Below are positions 20,415 to 31,225 of a stretch of DNA of 64,000 bases, piece by piece. The stretch is taken from NCBI GenBank assembly GCA_047967505.1, contig CM106539.1, one strand, 5' to 3'. Position 1 is the first letter of the stretch. Every line of letters starts with the position of its first letter. Made by a program: the position numbers and the translations under genes. Under the pieces are notes generated by a model that was not told the origin of the DNA, searched no databases, and saw only the letters and a list, made by a program, of their open reading frames with translations. This DNA is from Dipteris shenzhenensis (Eukaryota; Polypodiophyta; Polypodiopsida; Gleicheniales).

Positions 20415-21903
20415 ATCAAAGACAACACCCATACCATGGGTAAACATGGCAGCCTTTAGTTCCGACATGCCTACATCTAAAGTAAACATTCTTCCTTGCC
20501 TTTTCCCTTTCGCAATCAACTTGCAGCCATTACCAAACTCCTCAATGAAGCATCCATTCTTATTAAACCGGACTTGCAAGTCCTGCTTAGCCATTTGTCC
20601 AACAAACAACAAGTTCTTGGTGATCGAAGGCACATGCAACACTTCACGCAGCTTCTTGGTTTGACCATCATGCATCACCAGAGGCACAACACCCTTGTGT
20701 GTAATGTCATGCTATGTATCATCTCCGGTGCAAACATAACCATGCACACCAGGAGTCATCTCATCAAACCACTCTCCATGTGGTGTCATGTGATTAGATG
20801 CTCCTGAATCAATATACCATATATCATCCAAGCCATCATCAGTAGGCTTATGATCCTACACATGCGTCATAGCAAATAGCTGATCTGAGGATGTCTCATG
20901 TGCATGACTAAAAGAGGCAAAATGACCATGTTGATTTGTCTTTCCTCTTTGATTTGCTTGCTTCTTGAAACAGCAATCTCTGGCAATATGGCCAACCTTG
21001 CCACAGTAATGACGTCTTATCACTATTAGGATTATGCACTATTTGTTGCGGTTGCTGCCAAGTACCTCTACCATGAGAAGCACCTCTCCCCCTACCTCTA
21101 AAGGCTCCACCTCCTCTCTGAGGTGATTGACTAAGGGTTTTAGGGACATGCCTGCCATCACCTCTACCACGGAATGAACCTCTGTGTCATCCACCATGGC
21201 CTCTCTAATCAAAGTAGAACATTGCATCACTATTCCTTGAGCTGCCGCCATTGGTATTTAGCCCAAGCTTCACTTCCTCATGGATCAAAAGAGTAACCAG
21301 CTCATTGAAATCCGGCATATTCTATCTCACAGAAATAGAAGTATCAAATGACTTATATTTGGGACCAAATCCATTCAGAGTGACTACAACCATGTCATCA
21401 TCATAGACAAGAGCATCAATAGAGACCAATTGATGAGCTATAGTTTTGATATCAGTCACATATTCATGTATCGTTCTCCCCCTTCTTGAAATATTGTTAA
21501 ATTTCTGTTTCAACTGTATCTTTCTGGCACTTGTTGTGGTGCCATAATATGTTGTCAAGATATCCCATGCATTCTTGGGAGACTTGTATTTCAGAATTTG
21601 CATAACCATGGCATCTGAAATAGATATTAAAAACCAATGAAGTACCCTCCGTGCTCTTTCCAGCTAAGCTTTATGATTCTTAACTTGTTCTGCAGTAGCA
21701 TTTCTTTCTGGCAAATTAGGCTCTTTCTCATGACCTGTAACCAAATCCCAATAGCCTTTTCCAATCAGGAAATTTTCCATCCAAAAATTCCAAATGGCAT
21801 AATTATTTTGATCCAACTTCTCTCCAACAATCTGTGTAATGTTGTCACTTCCACTAGCATTAGCCATGGTTTCCAACAGTAGATTTTTGCAACCTTTTGC
21901 CAT
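20415..21903 (-). pseudogene. copia gag-protease-GAG_pre-integrase relic
   Basis: From 21903: MAKGCKNLL..., KLDQNNYAIWNFWMENFLIG (N-terminal gag), KSPKNAWDILTTYYGTTTSA and GRTIHEYVTDIKTIAHQLVS (UBN2 gag), a Gly/Arg-rich linker (21251-21039), a zinc knuckle HYCGKVGHIARDC in which the first Cys reads Arg, the aspartic-protease site WYIDSGASNHMTPHGEW (about 20830-20775), VPLVMHDGQTKKLREVLHVP, SITKNLLFVGQM and LEIWHKRIGHI (about 20430). The order is canonical copia. Stops between gag blocks (about 21610 and 21320) and near 20690 break it. Confidence 0.8.
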
Positions 21904-23129
21904 TTTGCACAGTCAATAACCTCCGCACGTTACCTCAAATGCAAAAACTATCAGTTAACAAATTGTAGCCAATCCACAGGTTTACAACTTTCTAGTTTAT
22001 TGCAGGTCCAAATTCCATAAGGTTTCACTGTTGTTTGCTACTAAATACTGGCACCTGCACACTTTTGACAGCAGTCCCGAAACTTCCAATTACTAATTCA
22101 ATGGATCAATCGGACTCAAAATGCCACTTTGCTACTATCATTGGCAAGGCATAGCATCTGTCAAGTCGACATGAACATCCAACCACTAGGCATCCAAATA
22201 CCATCACATATATCCATGAACATTGCAATATCATGCCTGTAACTGCATCTGACAATTTGACAGTAAGTTGTAAACTGTGACTTTTTCTGATTTTCCCAAG
22301 CTCATAAATCTTGACAGTAAATCCAAATGAACTTGCTTCCAAAAGCAAAGTCAGAGCTTATATACTTGCCTCCAACTTGTCAGTTCAGACCAGCATCCAA
22401 ATCCACACAGCTTAAGAAATAAACAATCCGAAAAATGACAATTTGATCACTTTTGAACAAAAAAACAGCAGCAACACTTTTTGTGTCTGGAGAAACAAGA
22501 GAGTCTTGGTAGCTCACAGAGAGACTAAGACTCCACAAAAATGATGTATGAGGATGTAGCAAAACTTTGGGGTGCTGGAAAAAGGAAGAAAGCAAGTCGT
22601 ATATCACTTTTGAAGTCTCCAAATGCTGTCCAGGAGCAAAAAAACGAGATCTACAAGCCGAAGGTTCTCCTCACTTGATAGGAGATATAGGAGAGTTTTT
22701 CTAGCCACAAACAACCTCCAGAGAGCTAGGCGATGAGGTTTGGAGAGACGTTTCACAAACAACCTCTAGAGAGCTGGGCGATGAGGTTTGGAGAGGCGTT
22801 TTTGCTTCTTACTGCTGTATGTACCTCTTGCTTGGCTCAAACCAAGTAGTAGTTGTCCAGAAAAAGAGATCAGCTCCGTTCTATCACACCCAAACAGTAA
22901 AAACGAGTTGTGTTTTGTGAAAATACATCTCCCACGAGCAACCTATGGGTCATAGCGATCTCCCCTTAGCAAGAAGACATCAATTGGATAGCTCCCAAGC
23001 CAAACAGAAGCTGGAAATTGCTACTTCAGTCCAAAAAACGAGATCTCTTCTCATCACTTCAAAGCTTCAGAGTAGGAGAAGCACTCCCGCAAGTTTCCAC
23101 AAGCAGTGGGCAACCAGAAGGCAAGGAAT

Positions 23130-23145
23130 GGTGGCTCTGATACCA
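23130..23145 (-). other. primer binding site, initiator tRNA-Met type
   Basis: Minus strand TGGTATCAGAGCCACC, the standard copia PBS, placed 1.2 kb upstream of gag. Confidence 0.85.
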
Positions 23146-23147
23146 TA

Positions 23148-23324
23148 TTAAGAAAAACAAGAAGAGAGATATAGCCAACCAGGAGGGAGCAACAGTCTCC
23201 ACCATCAGCTCATATTCACCCCACATAATACAATTGAACACTACTAAGGTCACACCCATACATAGTAGATAAGAACTAACTATGATTGAGTCAGTGTGAC
23301 TCACCTTATTCACCTACTCACACA
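23148..23324 (-). repeat. probable short 5' LTR of the copia derivative
   Basis: Bounded on one side by the PBS. On the minus strand it can start TGTGTGAGTAGG and ends ...TTTTTCTTAATA. Only one copy exists here, so the outer boundary is a guess. Confidence 0.4.
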
Positions 23325-23888
23325 ATAGGAACAATAACCGAGAGCTTGATTCCCAACATTTTAAACATGCCTAACCACTCCCTCTCTAATATTGCAGCCT
23401 CCTTTAAGGCTTTTGGATCACCTCCTGTCAAAATAAGGCCATATTTTGCATGAAAAGTCTCCTCCATAAGGCACAACCTCATTTTCTTTGGATACTCTAG
23501 TTTGGGAGCTTTCCATTGCCCCAAAAACAGAACGCCACATTAGTTGAAGTGTATAAACGATGTGGAGATGAGATAGAGAAAAAACAAACTTGTAGGTACA
23601 AAAAAAGGATGAACCAGCAGTAGAAGAGGCTTGCATGTCGATTTTCCTCCTCTTTGGAGAGGTTTTAACTTCTGCCTTCGGGCGAACCTTTGGCTCAGCT
23701 GCTTCCCTTTCTGACGAGTCTGCAGGAGGAGCTTCCTCTTTTCTATTGGCAGTGTTCTCTGGGGATGGCTCTGGCTTCCCTTCGACCTGTTCTCTCCTAC
23801 GCCTCCTTCCCTCCCTCAAGTTGTGGAGCCCATGCCCACCATTCCTTCCCTTCCCATCCATGATGATTAGGTTGTGCAAGCACATCAC
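23318..23888 (-). CDS. unrecognised basic, Glu/Pro-rich ORF
   Basis: A 156-codon minus-strand frame with MDGKGRNGGHGLHNLREGR near the start, an R/E/K/P-rich stretch ending KTSPKRRKIDMQASS (PKRRK could be a nuclear signal), then a hydrophobic segment and AMESSQTRVSKENEVVPYGG. A second frame (23524-23318) reads MGQWKAPKLEYPKKMRLCL and GGDPKALKEAAILEREW. The composition is more protein-like than surrounding DNA, and it adjoins the copia LTR. The second Met is a likelier start. I do not recognise the family; it could be an exon of a host gene or a non-coding coincidence. Confidence 0.3.
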
Positions 23889-23949
23889 CCATTATAGAAT
23901 TTGCACTGTCCTACTTACTGAGCTACTCACTAAGGCTCCCAACTGAATC

Positions 23950-25214
23950 ATTCTCAAATGTGTGCGCTTTAAACTCATGCTATCTTGGCAATGCTAAAAA
24001 GCACAAAAAGCGTAGCGGGTTAATGTGCTTCCACCTTGATAGGAATTTATAGCTAGTATCTACTTTATGATCCATGTAATCAATTCATGCTATTGCATGG
24101 TAATGAACTATCTACTACTATAGATAATTGTTTCTCAAAAATTAAGTAAAAAGTCATTAGGTCAAATCAAACCATAGATTTAAATCCATTAATTTAAGCG
24201 GGCCCTCAAAAATCCTTGCATTTATTATGTTAAATGACATGATAAAATTATAGATAGTGCAAGGGATCCTCTCTCTAATGCACTTCATTGAGTTGTTCAT
24301 GACTTTACGACCAATGAGCCACCAATGATGTGGCTTTAGAATTTTAGATGTAACTCATGGGGTCACCTCCTCATTGTAGAAGTAACATTTCTAAATATAT
24401 TGTACTAGCATGATATTTTATAATAATGATAGTTTTTTATTTATGCATATTATATCCTAGACATAATCGATTTTTTAGCATACTATATACTTGGTCATTA
24501 ATACTTTAGCATATTAGAGGAACTGTGTCCATGTTCCCATGTTCTTGTATGATGCGTTTCCAAAGTTTCATAATTATATAGGGCCATCAATTCTGTTCTC
24601 AAAAACATAAATGGAATGAATCTCAAGAACACTACCATAGGGCATCCTATATCTATAAATGTTAAAATATGCCTTGGATAGTGTAGTTTTGTGATGGGGT
24701 TACTTATATACCTGCAGCTTTTGTGTGTAAAAATATGCCTTGGATAGCATAGTTCTATGATGGGGTTGCTTATATACATGCAACTTTTGTGTGTTTTATA
24801 TGTCTCCTATAATAAGTATACATTCTAGATATAGGATTCCCTATGGTAGGTGTTCTTGAGATGAATTTATAGACAGTGTTGGTATGACAATGTCCATACA
24901 TTGTATAGTTAGTACACATAGGTGATAAGGTATTATGGTCTTGTGCTTTTAGAGACCTTAACATAGAAATGGCCCCATTTGTTTATGCTAATGAGCTTCC
25001 CAAATAATATGAAGATGGAGATATAGGCTAGCTAGCCTCTGCTAGAAGGAGACAACAAATATTCATTGGTCATTAATTGAGTATGACCAAGTAGCACCAT
25101 GGACAAGGATAATAAGTGTACATCCCACACGGTAAGAGATGCACAGTGTAGTCAAATTAGTGTGCGATTGACATTTCATTTGATGAGTCATTTTTTGCTC
25201 CTTGGGATTATAAT
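23950..25214 (+). other. AT-rich, non-coding, holds a foldback
   Basis: No gene seen. The only structure is the inverted repeat at 24619-24862 with a 66-bp tandem duplication inside. Confidence 0.5.
24619..24862 (+). repeat. foldback: ~39-bp inverted arms around a 66-bp tandem pair
   Basis: ATCTCAAGAACACTACCATA (24619) is mirrored by TATGGTAGGTGTTCTTGAG (ending about 24860); arms continue to TCTATAAATG / CATTCTAGATATAGG with few mismatches. Between them AAAATATGCCTTGGATAG repeats at 24664 and 24730. The size and shape suit a small MITE or foldback element, but no target duplication was recognised. Confidence 0.7.
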
Positions 25215-25236
25215 AACCTCTCTCTCTCTCCCTCTT

Positions 25237-25292
<56 letters not shown>

Positions 25293-25330
25293 GCCCACTA
25301 GTGGTCACACACACACATCACACATCACAC
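25215..25330 (+). repeat. (CT)n/(CA)n microsatellite
   Basis: A CT-rich start, then about twenty CA dinucleotides, an ATGTGCCCACTAGTGGTCACA interruption and a second CA run. Confidence 0.95.
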
Positions 25331-25765
25331 ACACGGACGTGCAGCTAGTGGTCACAAAAATTTGACTTGAAGGGAAAATTTTAGAGGTCACAAACATCTC
25401 CACTCTTTTGTGTAAGTATGTAGTTATAGACTGTCCAAATTTATGAAGTTCCTTCTCCAATTTGTGAATTTTTCCAAAAAATATTTTCTTGTGACCATTG
25501 TCCTTCGCACCGTAACTATGTTCCCCCTGGTGAAGCACATTATTGAGTCTCGACTCTCGACTGTCAAGAGCCATCATGAGAAAGATCCGTTATTGCACTT
25601 CAATGCATCATGACGCTCTTGTGGCATTCATCATCATTCCATACCTTCTTGATGGATTAGTAAGATTTCCTCATTTCACCTCTCAACCTCTCTATAAATA
25701 TATGGATTTAGTAGAGAAGTTCCTTGGATTGTGAATTGAGGCTTCGTCTATATATGGCTCTCTGT

Positions 25766-26350
25766 ATGCACCACAATATGATTCTAGCTTTAGCACTATT
25801 GTTGCCATCTACTTTTGCTGGATTGCACGATGACTTTCCTCTTCTCATGCCGCCAACAGAATCCTGGCCTCACGATGTAGGAGCCATTATAAGGGAATAA
25901 TTGTCACGTACTAGGGCCAATATGAGCAAGAAGGTAGCCTTGAAAAGGCTTGCGCCTAAGGAAACTACAACATCATCATCTTGTCTTTCATTCCGCAGTT
26001 TGGTAGCGGCAAAAAGCTCCAACTAGACCTCACTAGCCCATGCGAGGCTACTAGCGGTGGCTGCAAGGAACTTAGCAAGGAGATCATGGCTTGCCAGAAG
26101 GGGGGAACATTGAAGTTCCTCTCATTGGGAGGCGCTGCTGGAAGCGACGGTCTAAACTTCGAGAGGATGATGCTAAGAAAGTACCAACTGACCTTTGGAA
26201 TGAGTATTTGGGTGGCAAGTTGAGTTCTCAATGCTAGTTTCTGTAGTGCTGGATGGGATACACTTTGACATAGAAAAGGGTAGCAAGAAGTACTACAACC
26301 ACCTTGTGCAATTAGAGTTAGTGCACATGCACAGGATGGTGTGCATCGTG
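25766..26350 (+). pseudogene. class III chitinase (GH18), signal peptide and N-terminal half
   Basis: ATG at 25766 begins MHHNMILALALLLPSTFAG, a good secretory signal peptide. After a one-base frame change near 25885 comes GIIVTY-GQ-EQEGSLEKACA-GNY (TGG to TAG and another stop inside), then LSFIPQFGSGKKLQLDL, SPCEATSGGCKELSKEI, LKFLSLGGAAGS (25981-26150), a further frame change to AKKVPTDLWNEYLGGK, and VLDGIHFDIEKGSKKYYNHL (26243-26305). LSLGGA and DGxxFDIExG are the GH18 substrate-binding and catalytic motifs; the acid of DxxDxDxE reads E in FDIEKG, with D for H in DGIHFDIE partly changed. The gene stops just before the block where the other half (5990) begins. Confidence 0.9.
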
Positions 26351-26824
26351 GTGGAGTGTCTTGGAGTCGAGATGCGTGAGCCATTTCTGTTCATGCGAGT
26401 TAATCGTGTTGATTTGCCCTGTTCGGCTGAAAGTCGAGTCTCTGAGGGGGTGACTGGTTGTACATAATAAATGCCCCTCCATTTTTCAAAACGGACCCTC
26501 TCCCTCCAGTTTTTTCAAAATGGTGACCTCTCCTGCCCTTCCTTCTTGGATTTTAGAATGGAACTTCAGCATTTAAAAGAGTGGCCAATCTCACAAAAAG
26601 AAACTCAACGTTACATGATGATTAATACATATCTGCATATATTAGTTGTCATTTTGAAGTCACATATTTATAGCACCAAAAAGGGCAAACATCGGAAAGT
26701 GCTTTATGGTTTATAATGCCATGGCCCCAAAATAGGGAAGGCCAACAAAAAGCTGTAAACTAACTACATATACTAAGTTGGCAGCAAGGGCCATTACAAT
26801 AGCTTACAAGAAAAGACCCTAAGC

Positions 26825-27925
26825 CTAGACATCATCTTTAACATTTAGCAAACGTGAGAAATTCTCAATGGCTCCAGCTATTTGGAATAGCGCCTGATTT
26901 CTTTCTCTCTCTACCTCAAGCCGTGTACGGCGGGCCACTCGTACCCCTTCTTCAAATTCCTCTCACGTACTTTTGATCCGATCGTGTTGCGCTGATATGG
27001 CTCTCTCACTCAAATCCTTTTGCTGCATAAATTGAGAATCCTCCACATCTGAGAAGAACCCTATTATAGCTGTTTTGTGGTATCCTCGAACTCTTTTTTA
27101 ATAATGGAAACTCTGCCTGGTCGCTTTCTTTTGTGGTCACTTGTGAAGCATGGCTCATCATCATCAAAATCCTCTTTGGGAGAGGGGGGGAAGAGCTGTG
27201 ACCTCCATTTTTGGGCTGCACAATTTTTTCTGAAAAATACAACAATTGTAAGGGGTGGGACAGTTTGAAAGACCAAAATCTAAGAAAAAATAGAAAAATA
27301 AAACCTACCCAAAGCGAGTGTTGAAGAGTCAATCAAGATATCACCTGGATCTACAATCCGTTCACCTCCAAAGGTTGCAGCCATCTTGGAATATAGGTGC
27401 ATGTCCTCATTCCGAGGCAATCTCGCAACTCAACGCTCATGCTACCCCATTTGCCAATATGAGCTCCTTCCAAAAGGAATATGCAGTTCATAGTCATTGA
27501 TGACTTTGAATGCACCCCAAATCCTATTCCAATGGTACAAGCGTTGGGGACCAGTCTTGTAAACCTCTTCCTTCTTGCAAAGCTTGGAGATGAATTCCTA
27601 CTTTGCATGTTTCTTCTTAATTGACACCATTAATGTCCCTTTGTCCATTAGTCCATCAAGTGTTTTCTTGGCTTTAATCAAGGTAAAAGTCTCGTGCATC
27701 GACCAATTAACATTGTCATTGTTAGGAGTGTCATCCATTGAATCAGACATGCCATGGTCTTTTGACCCCTCAGCCAAGCCCTGAGTTGCTACAATTTCTA
27801 CTGGCTACTCCAGCAAGCGAGCAAGTGGGGGTTGTTGGGGACAACATTGTAGGTTTACGGGCTTGAGATCCCTGACTATCCTGCATTACGTTGGGCAGAA
27901 GTCCCTAATGAGGAGCAAAGATTGG
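26825..27925 (-). pseudogene. trihelix / Myb-SANT-like relic, copy 2
   Basis: Same order as copy 1: WSMHETFTLIKAKKTLD, SKLC-KEEVYKTGPQRLYHW-type text, INDYELHIPFG, GGERIVDPGDILIDSS, KRKRPGR and the E/R-rich C-terminal helix. It shares the disabling stops of copy 1, so decay came before duplication. A few extra changes are private, for example near the start of the C-terminal helix, where the reading differs (AAA GGA GGA TTC region, 27020-27050). Confidence 0.55.
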
Positions 27926-27935
27926 ACTAACAAGC

Positions 27936-28296
27936 TGAAGAGGTGAGTGGAATAAAAGAGGTGCATCATGGCAAGGAGTGAGAACACATGAGATATAGAA
28001 ATGAGTGTTCCATTGATTGTGAGAGAGGTGACTCTCTCTTATAGAAATGGGAAGAGGGTGACCTAAATCATAGGCACCTTCCCTACATCAGTGGCAATCA
28101 ACCCCTACATTAGTGGGACTAGCCTAAATCAAAGGAACCTCCCATGTGGGGGCCTTTGGCTTACATCATCACTTAGGTCACACACTAGACACATCATAGC
28201 ACTAGATGTGCCTCTACAACACACACACACACATGTGACTCCCCTAGATGCACACATGCACCATAGAGCAAGCCCTTGACCATAGTTATCCCAACA
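27936..28296 (-). repeat. 3' LTR of the gag-only copia, duplicated copy
   Basis: Copy of 1571-1931, with the purine tract following at 28297. It has no partner LTR downstream because the element is cut at 28728. Confidence 0.9.
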
Positions 28297-28728
28297 TACC
28301 CCCCCTCAAGGGTTTGCCTCTTGCAATGTTAAGGATACATCTAGTCTCATAGTTTCTCATGCCATCTCATGGTGGTCACACATGGCCATCTCATGGTGGT
28401 CAAGGATAAATCTATGTCTAGGATCTCATGCTATAGCAAAGGTGTCCAAGGGTCAAGGTTTACAAAACTGGGATAGACCAAACACATATCACATGGCCTA
28501 CATCATATGGTGAGCAGAGGTGATTTACAAAAGACAAAACATATGACATTCTTTTTGGAGTACTACTCCAGGCAGAGAACCTCAAAATTTGACCAAGTGA
28601 TGATAAACAAAAATTCAAAGACAAGTTGCTCAAAAGGAAAAGTCCTTGTCTTCCACTACAAAGTTGAAGGCTTCTTTTGCTGATGGAGTTCTCTCTTCAA
28701 CCAGATATGCTTCATTTTCCTTGAAGTT

Positions 28729-29330
28729 TATTTGTGACAAAAGCGCCTTACTAATGCATCTCACAAACTTACTACATGCCTTTTCATTGTGGTACAAATT
28801 ATTGTGATGTATGGGCATTTGCATCAGATTAAAAGCTTCAACTGTTTAGGATGTGAGCTGAAAGATAGATCCTCCTTTGCAACAAAATATGCTACTAGAT
28901 TCTCAATGGCTTGATTGGCATCATCCTTGGATCTATTTATCCCATCTTCAATGCACACTTCTTGAATCCATGTACATATTTTGCCTCAGCATGTGCCTTA
29001 GATTTTTCATGCTCTGTAAGAGCACTGGGCTAGATATTAATAGAGGCAGATTTTCCAAACTCACTTTTGGAGCATATGTAATTCTTGCAATACCTGCAAA
29101 AAATCCTACGGACCGAATTATCAAAATAAGCCCATTCAAATGTTGTTGTCATTCCATGCTTGCCTTTGAAGTTGCAGATGCAAATCATTCTCTAGACCTT
29201 ACATTTGGCTCTGTATCTCCTAAGATATCCTTGCCCTCATCTCTATTGGAGGATGCATCTTTTGAAATTTGCTTCTTGTTTGAATGCTTTCGGGGTGGTT
29301 CTTATTGTGTGAACATCACAAAATGAAATA
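28729..29330 (-). pseudogene. hAT transposase N-terminal fragment, copy 3
   Basis: Minus-strand reading gives a zinc finger FEWAYFDNSVRRIFCRYCKN (about 29137-29078), SKSEFGKSASINI, EHEKSKAHAEAKYVHGFKK (about 29010-28955) and text equivalent to KKDLSFNSSKIVEAFN. It has a single zinc-finger copy, without the 130-bp duplication of copy 1. Stops interrupt every block. An open frame on the opposite strand here (28877-29326) is its shadow. Confidence 0.65.
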
Positions 29331-29399
29331 GAGACCTTTGTCGGGTAGGCATAACTATCTATAAACAAATAGAAACTAATATAAGTGAATCTTCTCTGT

Positions 29400-29419
29400 C
29401 TCTGTCTCTGTCTCTCTCA

Positions 29420-29470
<51 letters not shown>

Positions 29471-29910
29471 CGTTCCCTTGTCTCATTTATGCATGCTTTC
29501 TTGATGTCTACACTAATTGCCCTAATTCCCCCCAATTCATTTATACTAATTTTTAACACACACACACACACAAAATGTTCTTGGTAAAGTTTTCTTACAA
29601 GCTAAACCCCCCTTTTTTTCTGTCACTTTCTTATCTTTAAAGACCCTCCTACCTGTGTTTCTACCCCATTTAAACTCTGCCCTAACCTATCCCTAGTCAA
29701 AAAATTTCCCTCATTAATATTTTTCCCATTTAAACTCAACACACGCATACACACATGGACATGCATGCACGCACGCACGTGCGCATGCACACACACACAC
29801 ACACACACACACAAAGTTGACTAGTAGATGTATCTCACACACAAACACTTATTTCTTTATGCGTGTGCATACGCAAACACACACACACGTGTATACTTCC
29901 CCACCTATGA
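29400..29910 (+). repeat. several (CA)n microsatellites
   Basis: CA runs at 29423-29468, 29560-29572, 29785-29812 and 29875-29888 with TCTCTG and CATGCA(C/T)GCACG variants between. They correspond to the single GT/GA tract of copy 1, so the tract has expanded here. Confidence 0.9.
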
Positions 29911-30584
29911 ATTATTCTTTAATTTACCCCTGTGAAATCTCCCCTTTACACTCTCTTTTTAACCACCCCACACACCAAGCCCACTAATTGTCCCATACCT
30001 CCTCTAATTCCATCTCAACCCATGCACTCATTTTCTCCTTCTCAACTTGTGACTTACTTCACTTGTGGCTTAAAGTTTTTTTTAAATTATCTAAGAATCC
30101 ATATGGTTGTTTATATTCCTAGGTAAAGCGATAACAAGCTGGGGAAAACATACATTACCTGTCTACCCACGTAACTATGATGTTTTAACACGTACTTTGT
30201 TTGGATGGTGGCAAGTGTGTGGACCCTGACCTCAAAGCCTGGATTACTTGACGGATTTGATATTTTTGTACTAATTCTAGTAAGCAAACTCAATATAAAG
30301 AAAAATTCTTTTACCAACTTCCCTATTTTCTTTTTTATAAAAGTTTTGGGGACACACAACGTTGCTGCCATAATGAGGATGTAACGAAGGTGTCCCCTAT
30401 ATTACATCCAGTCATATTAGGCATGTCATGCAGATAGTGAATTCCAAGAAAGTATATCTCAAAGCTCAAACCCTTCTTAACATGGATTTTCTTTTCTTTT
30501 CACCCTCCACCAACAAAATTAGGATAATTGAGAGCAAAGAGAAATGCAAGCTCTTATACCTGAGCTTTGAAGGTACTTATACTC

Positions 30585-31225
30585 CATACCTTAAATCCTA
30601 AACCTATACCCTAAAACCTAATCCGTATAGCTCGAGCCCTATAGCCTAAACCCTAATTCCTATACTCTAAACCCTAATGCCTATAACCCAAACCATAAAA
30701 CCAATACCCTAAGCCATATTTTCTATACCCTATATCCTAAAACCTAATCCCTATAGCCTATAGCCTATACCCTAAAGCATAATCCCTATACCCTATATCC
30801 TAAATCCTATACCATAAACCCTAAACCCTATACCTTGAAACCTAATCCCTATAACATAAATGCTAGACCCTAAACCCTATACCATATACCCTAAGCCCTA
30901 ATCCCTATACCCTTAACCCCAATCCTAGACCCTAGATCATAAATCATATACCCTTTACCCTAAATCCTAATCCCTATAGCCTAAATCCTAAACCATATGC
31001 CCTAAATCATAAACCCTATACCCTATACCCCAAACCCTGATCCCTATAGCCTATACCCCATACCCTAAACCCTAATCCCTTACCCTAAAACCTAAACCCA
31101 ATACCCTAAATCCAAAACCCTATACCCTTACTAATCCCTATAGCCTAAACCCTAATCCCTATATCCTAAACCCTATACCCTATATCCTATCTTTAAGGCC
31201 CTATAGCCTAAACCATAATCCCTAT
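30585..31225 (+). repeat. degenerate telomere-like array (CCCTAAA/CCCTATA/CCCTAAT)
   Basis: Over 600 bp of 7-bp phrases CCCTAAA, CCCTATA, CCTAATC and TAGCCTA. The plant telomere unit is CCCTAAA; here it alternates with variants, so this is a diverged interstitial array, not an active end. Confidence 0.85.

Larger units (their letters stand above)
19900..23324 (-). mobile_element. Ty1/copia deletion derivative (gag-PR, no INT core/RT)
   Basis: Minus-strand element with a probable short 5' LTR (23148-23324), initiator-Met PBS (23130-23145), a 1.2-kb leader, gag, protease and GAG-pre-integrase. After the WHKRIGHI block (about 20415) the integrase core and RT are absent and unrecognised sequence follows. 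I found no matching 3' LTR between 19586 and 19900, so the 3' end is lost or rearranged. Confidence 0.6.
26366..28728 (+). repeat. long direct repeat, copy 2
   Basis: Matches 1-2363 nearly base for base. The right junction (after TTCCTTGAAGTTTA) passes directly into hAT copy 3. The left boundary cannot be set because copy 1 is cut by the window; chitinase sequence lies immediately left of this copy. Confidence 0.95.
28729..30540 (-). mobile_element. hAT-family transposon relic, copy 3 (N-terminal part and 5' flank)
   Basis: The minus strand from 30540 to 28729 follows the plus strand of copy 1 from about 9305 to 10400: GGAGGGTGAAAAG, TATACTTTCTTGGAAT, GACATG(T/C), the CA/GA microsatellite, TCTATTTGTTTATAGATAGT and the transposase N-terminus. 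It is truncated at 28728 by the junction with the long direct repeat. Confidence 0.7.

Noticed and set aside
28877-29326. 149-codon plus-strand frame
   Set aside because: It is the reverse strand of the hAT transposase N-terminus (copy 3).
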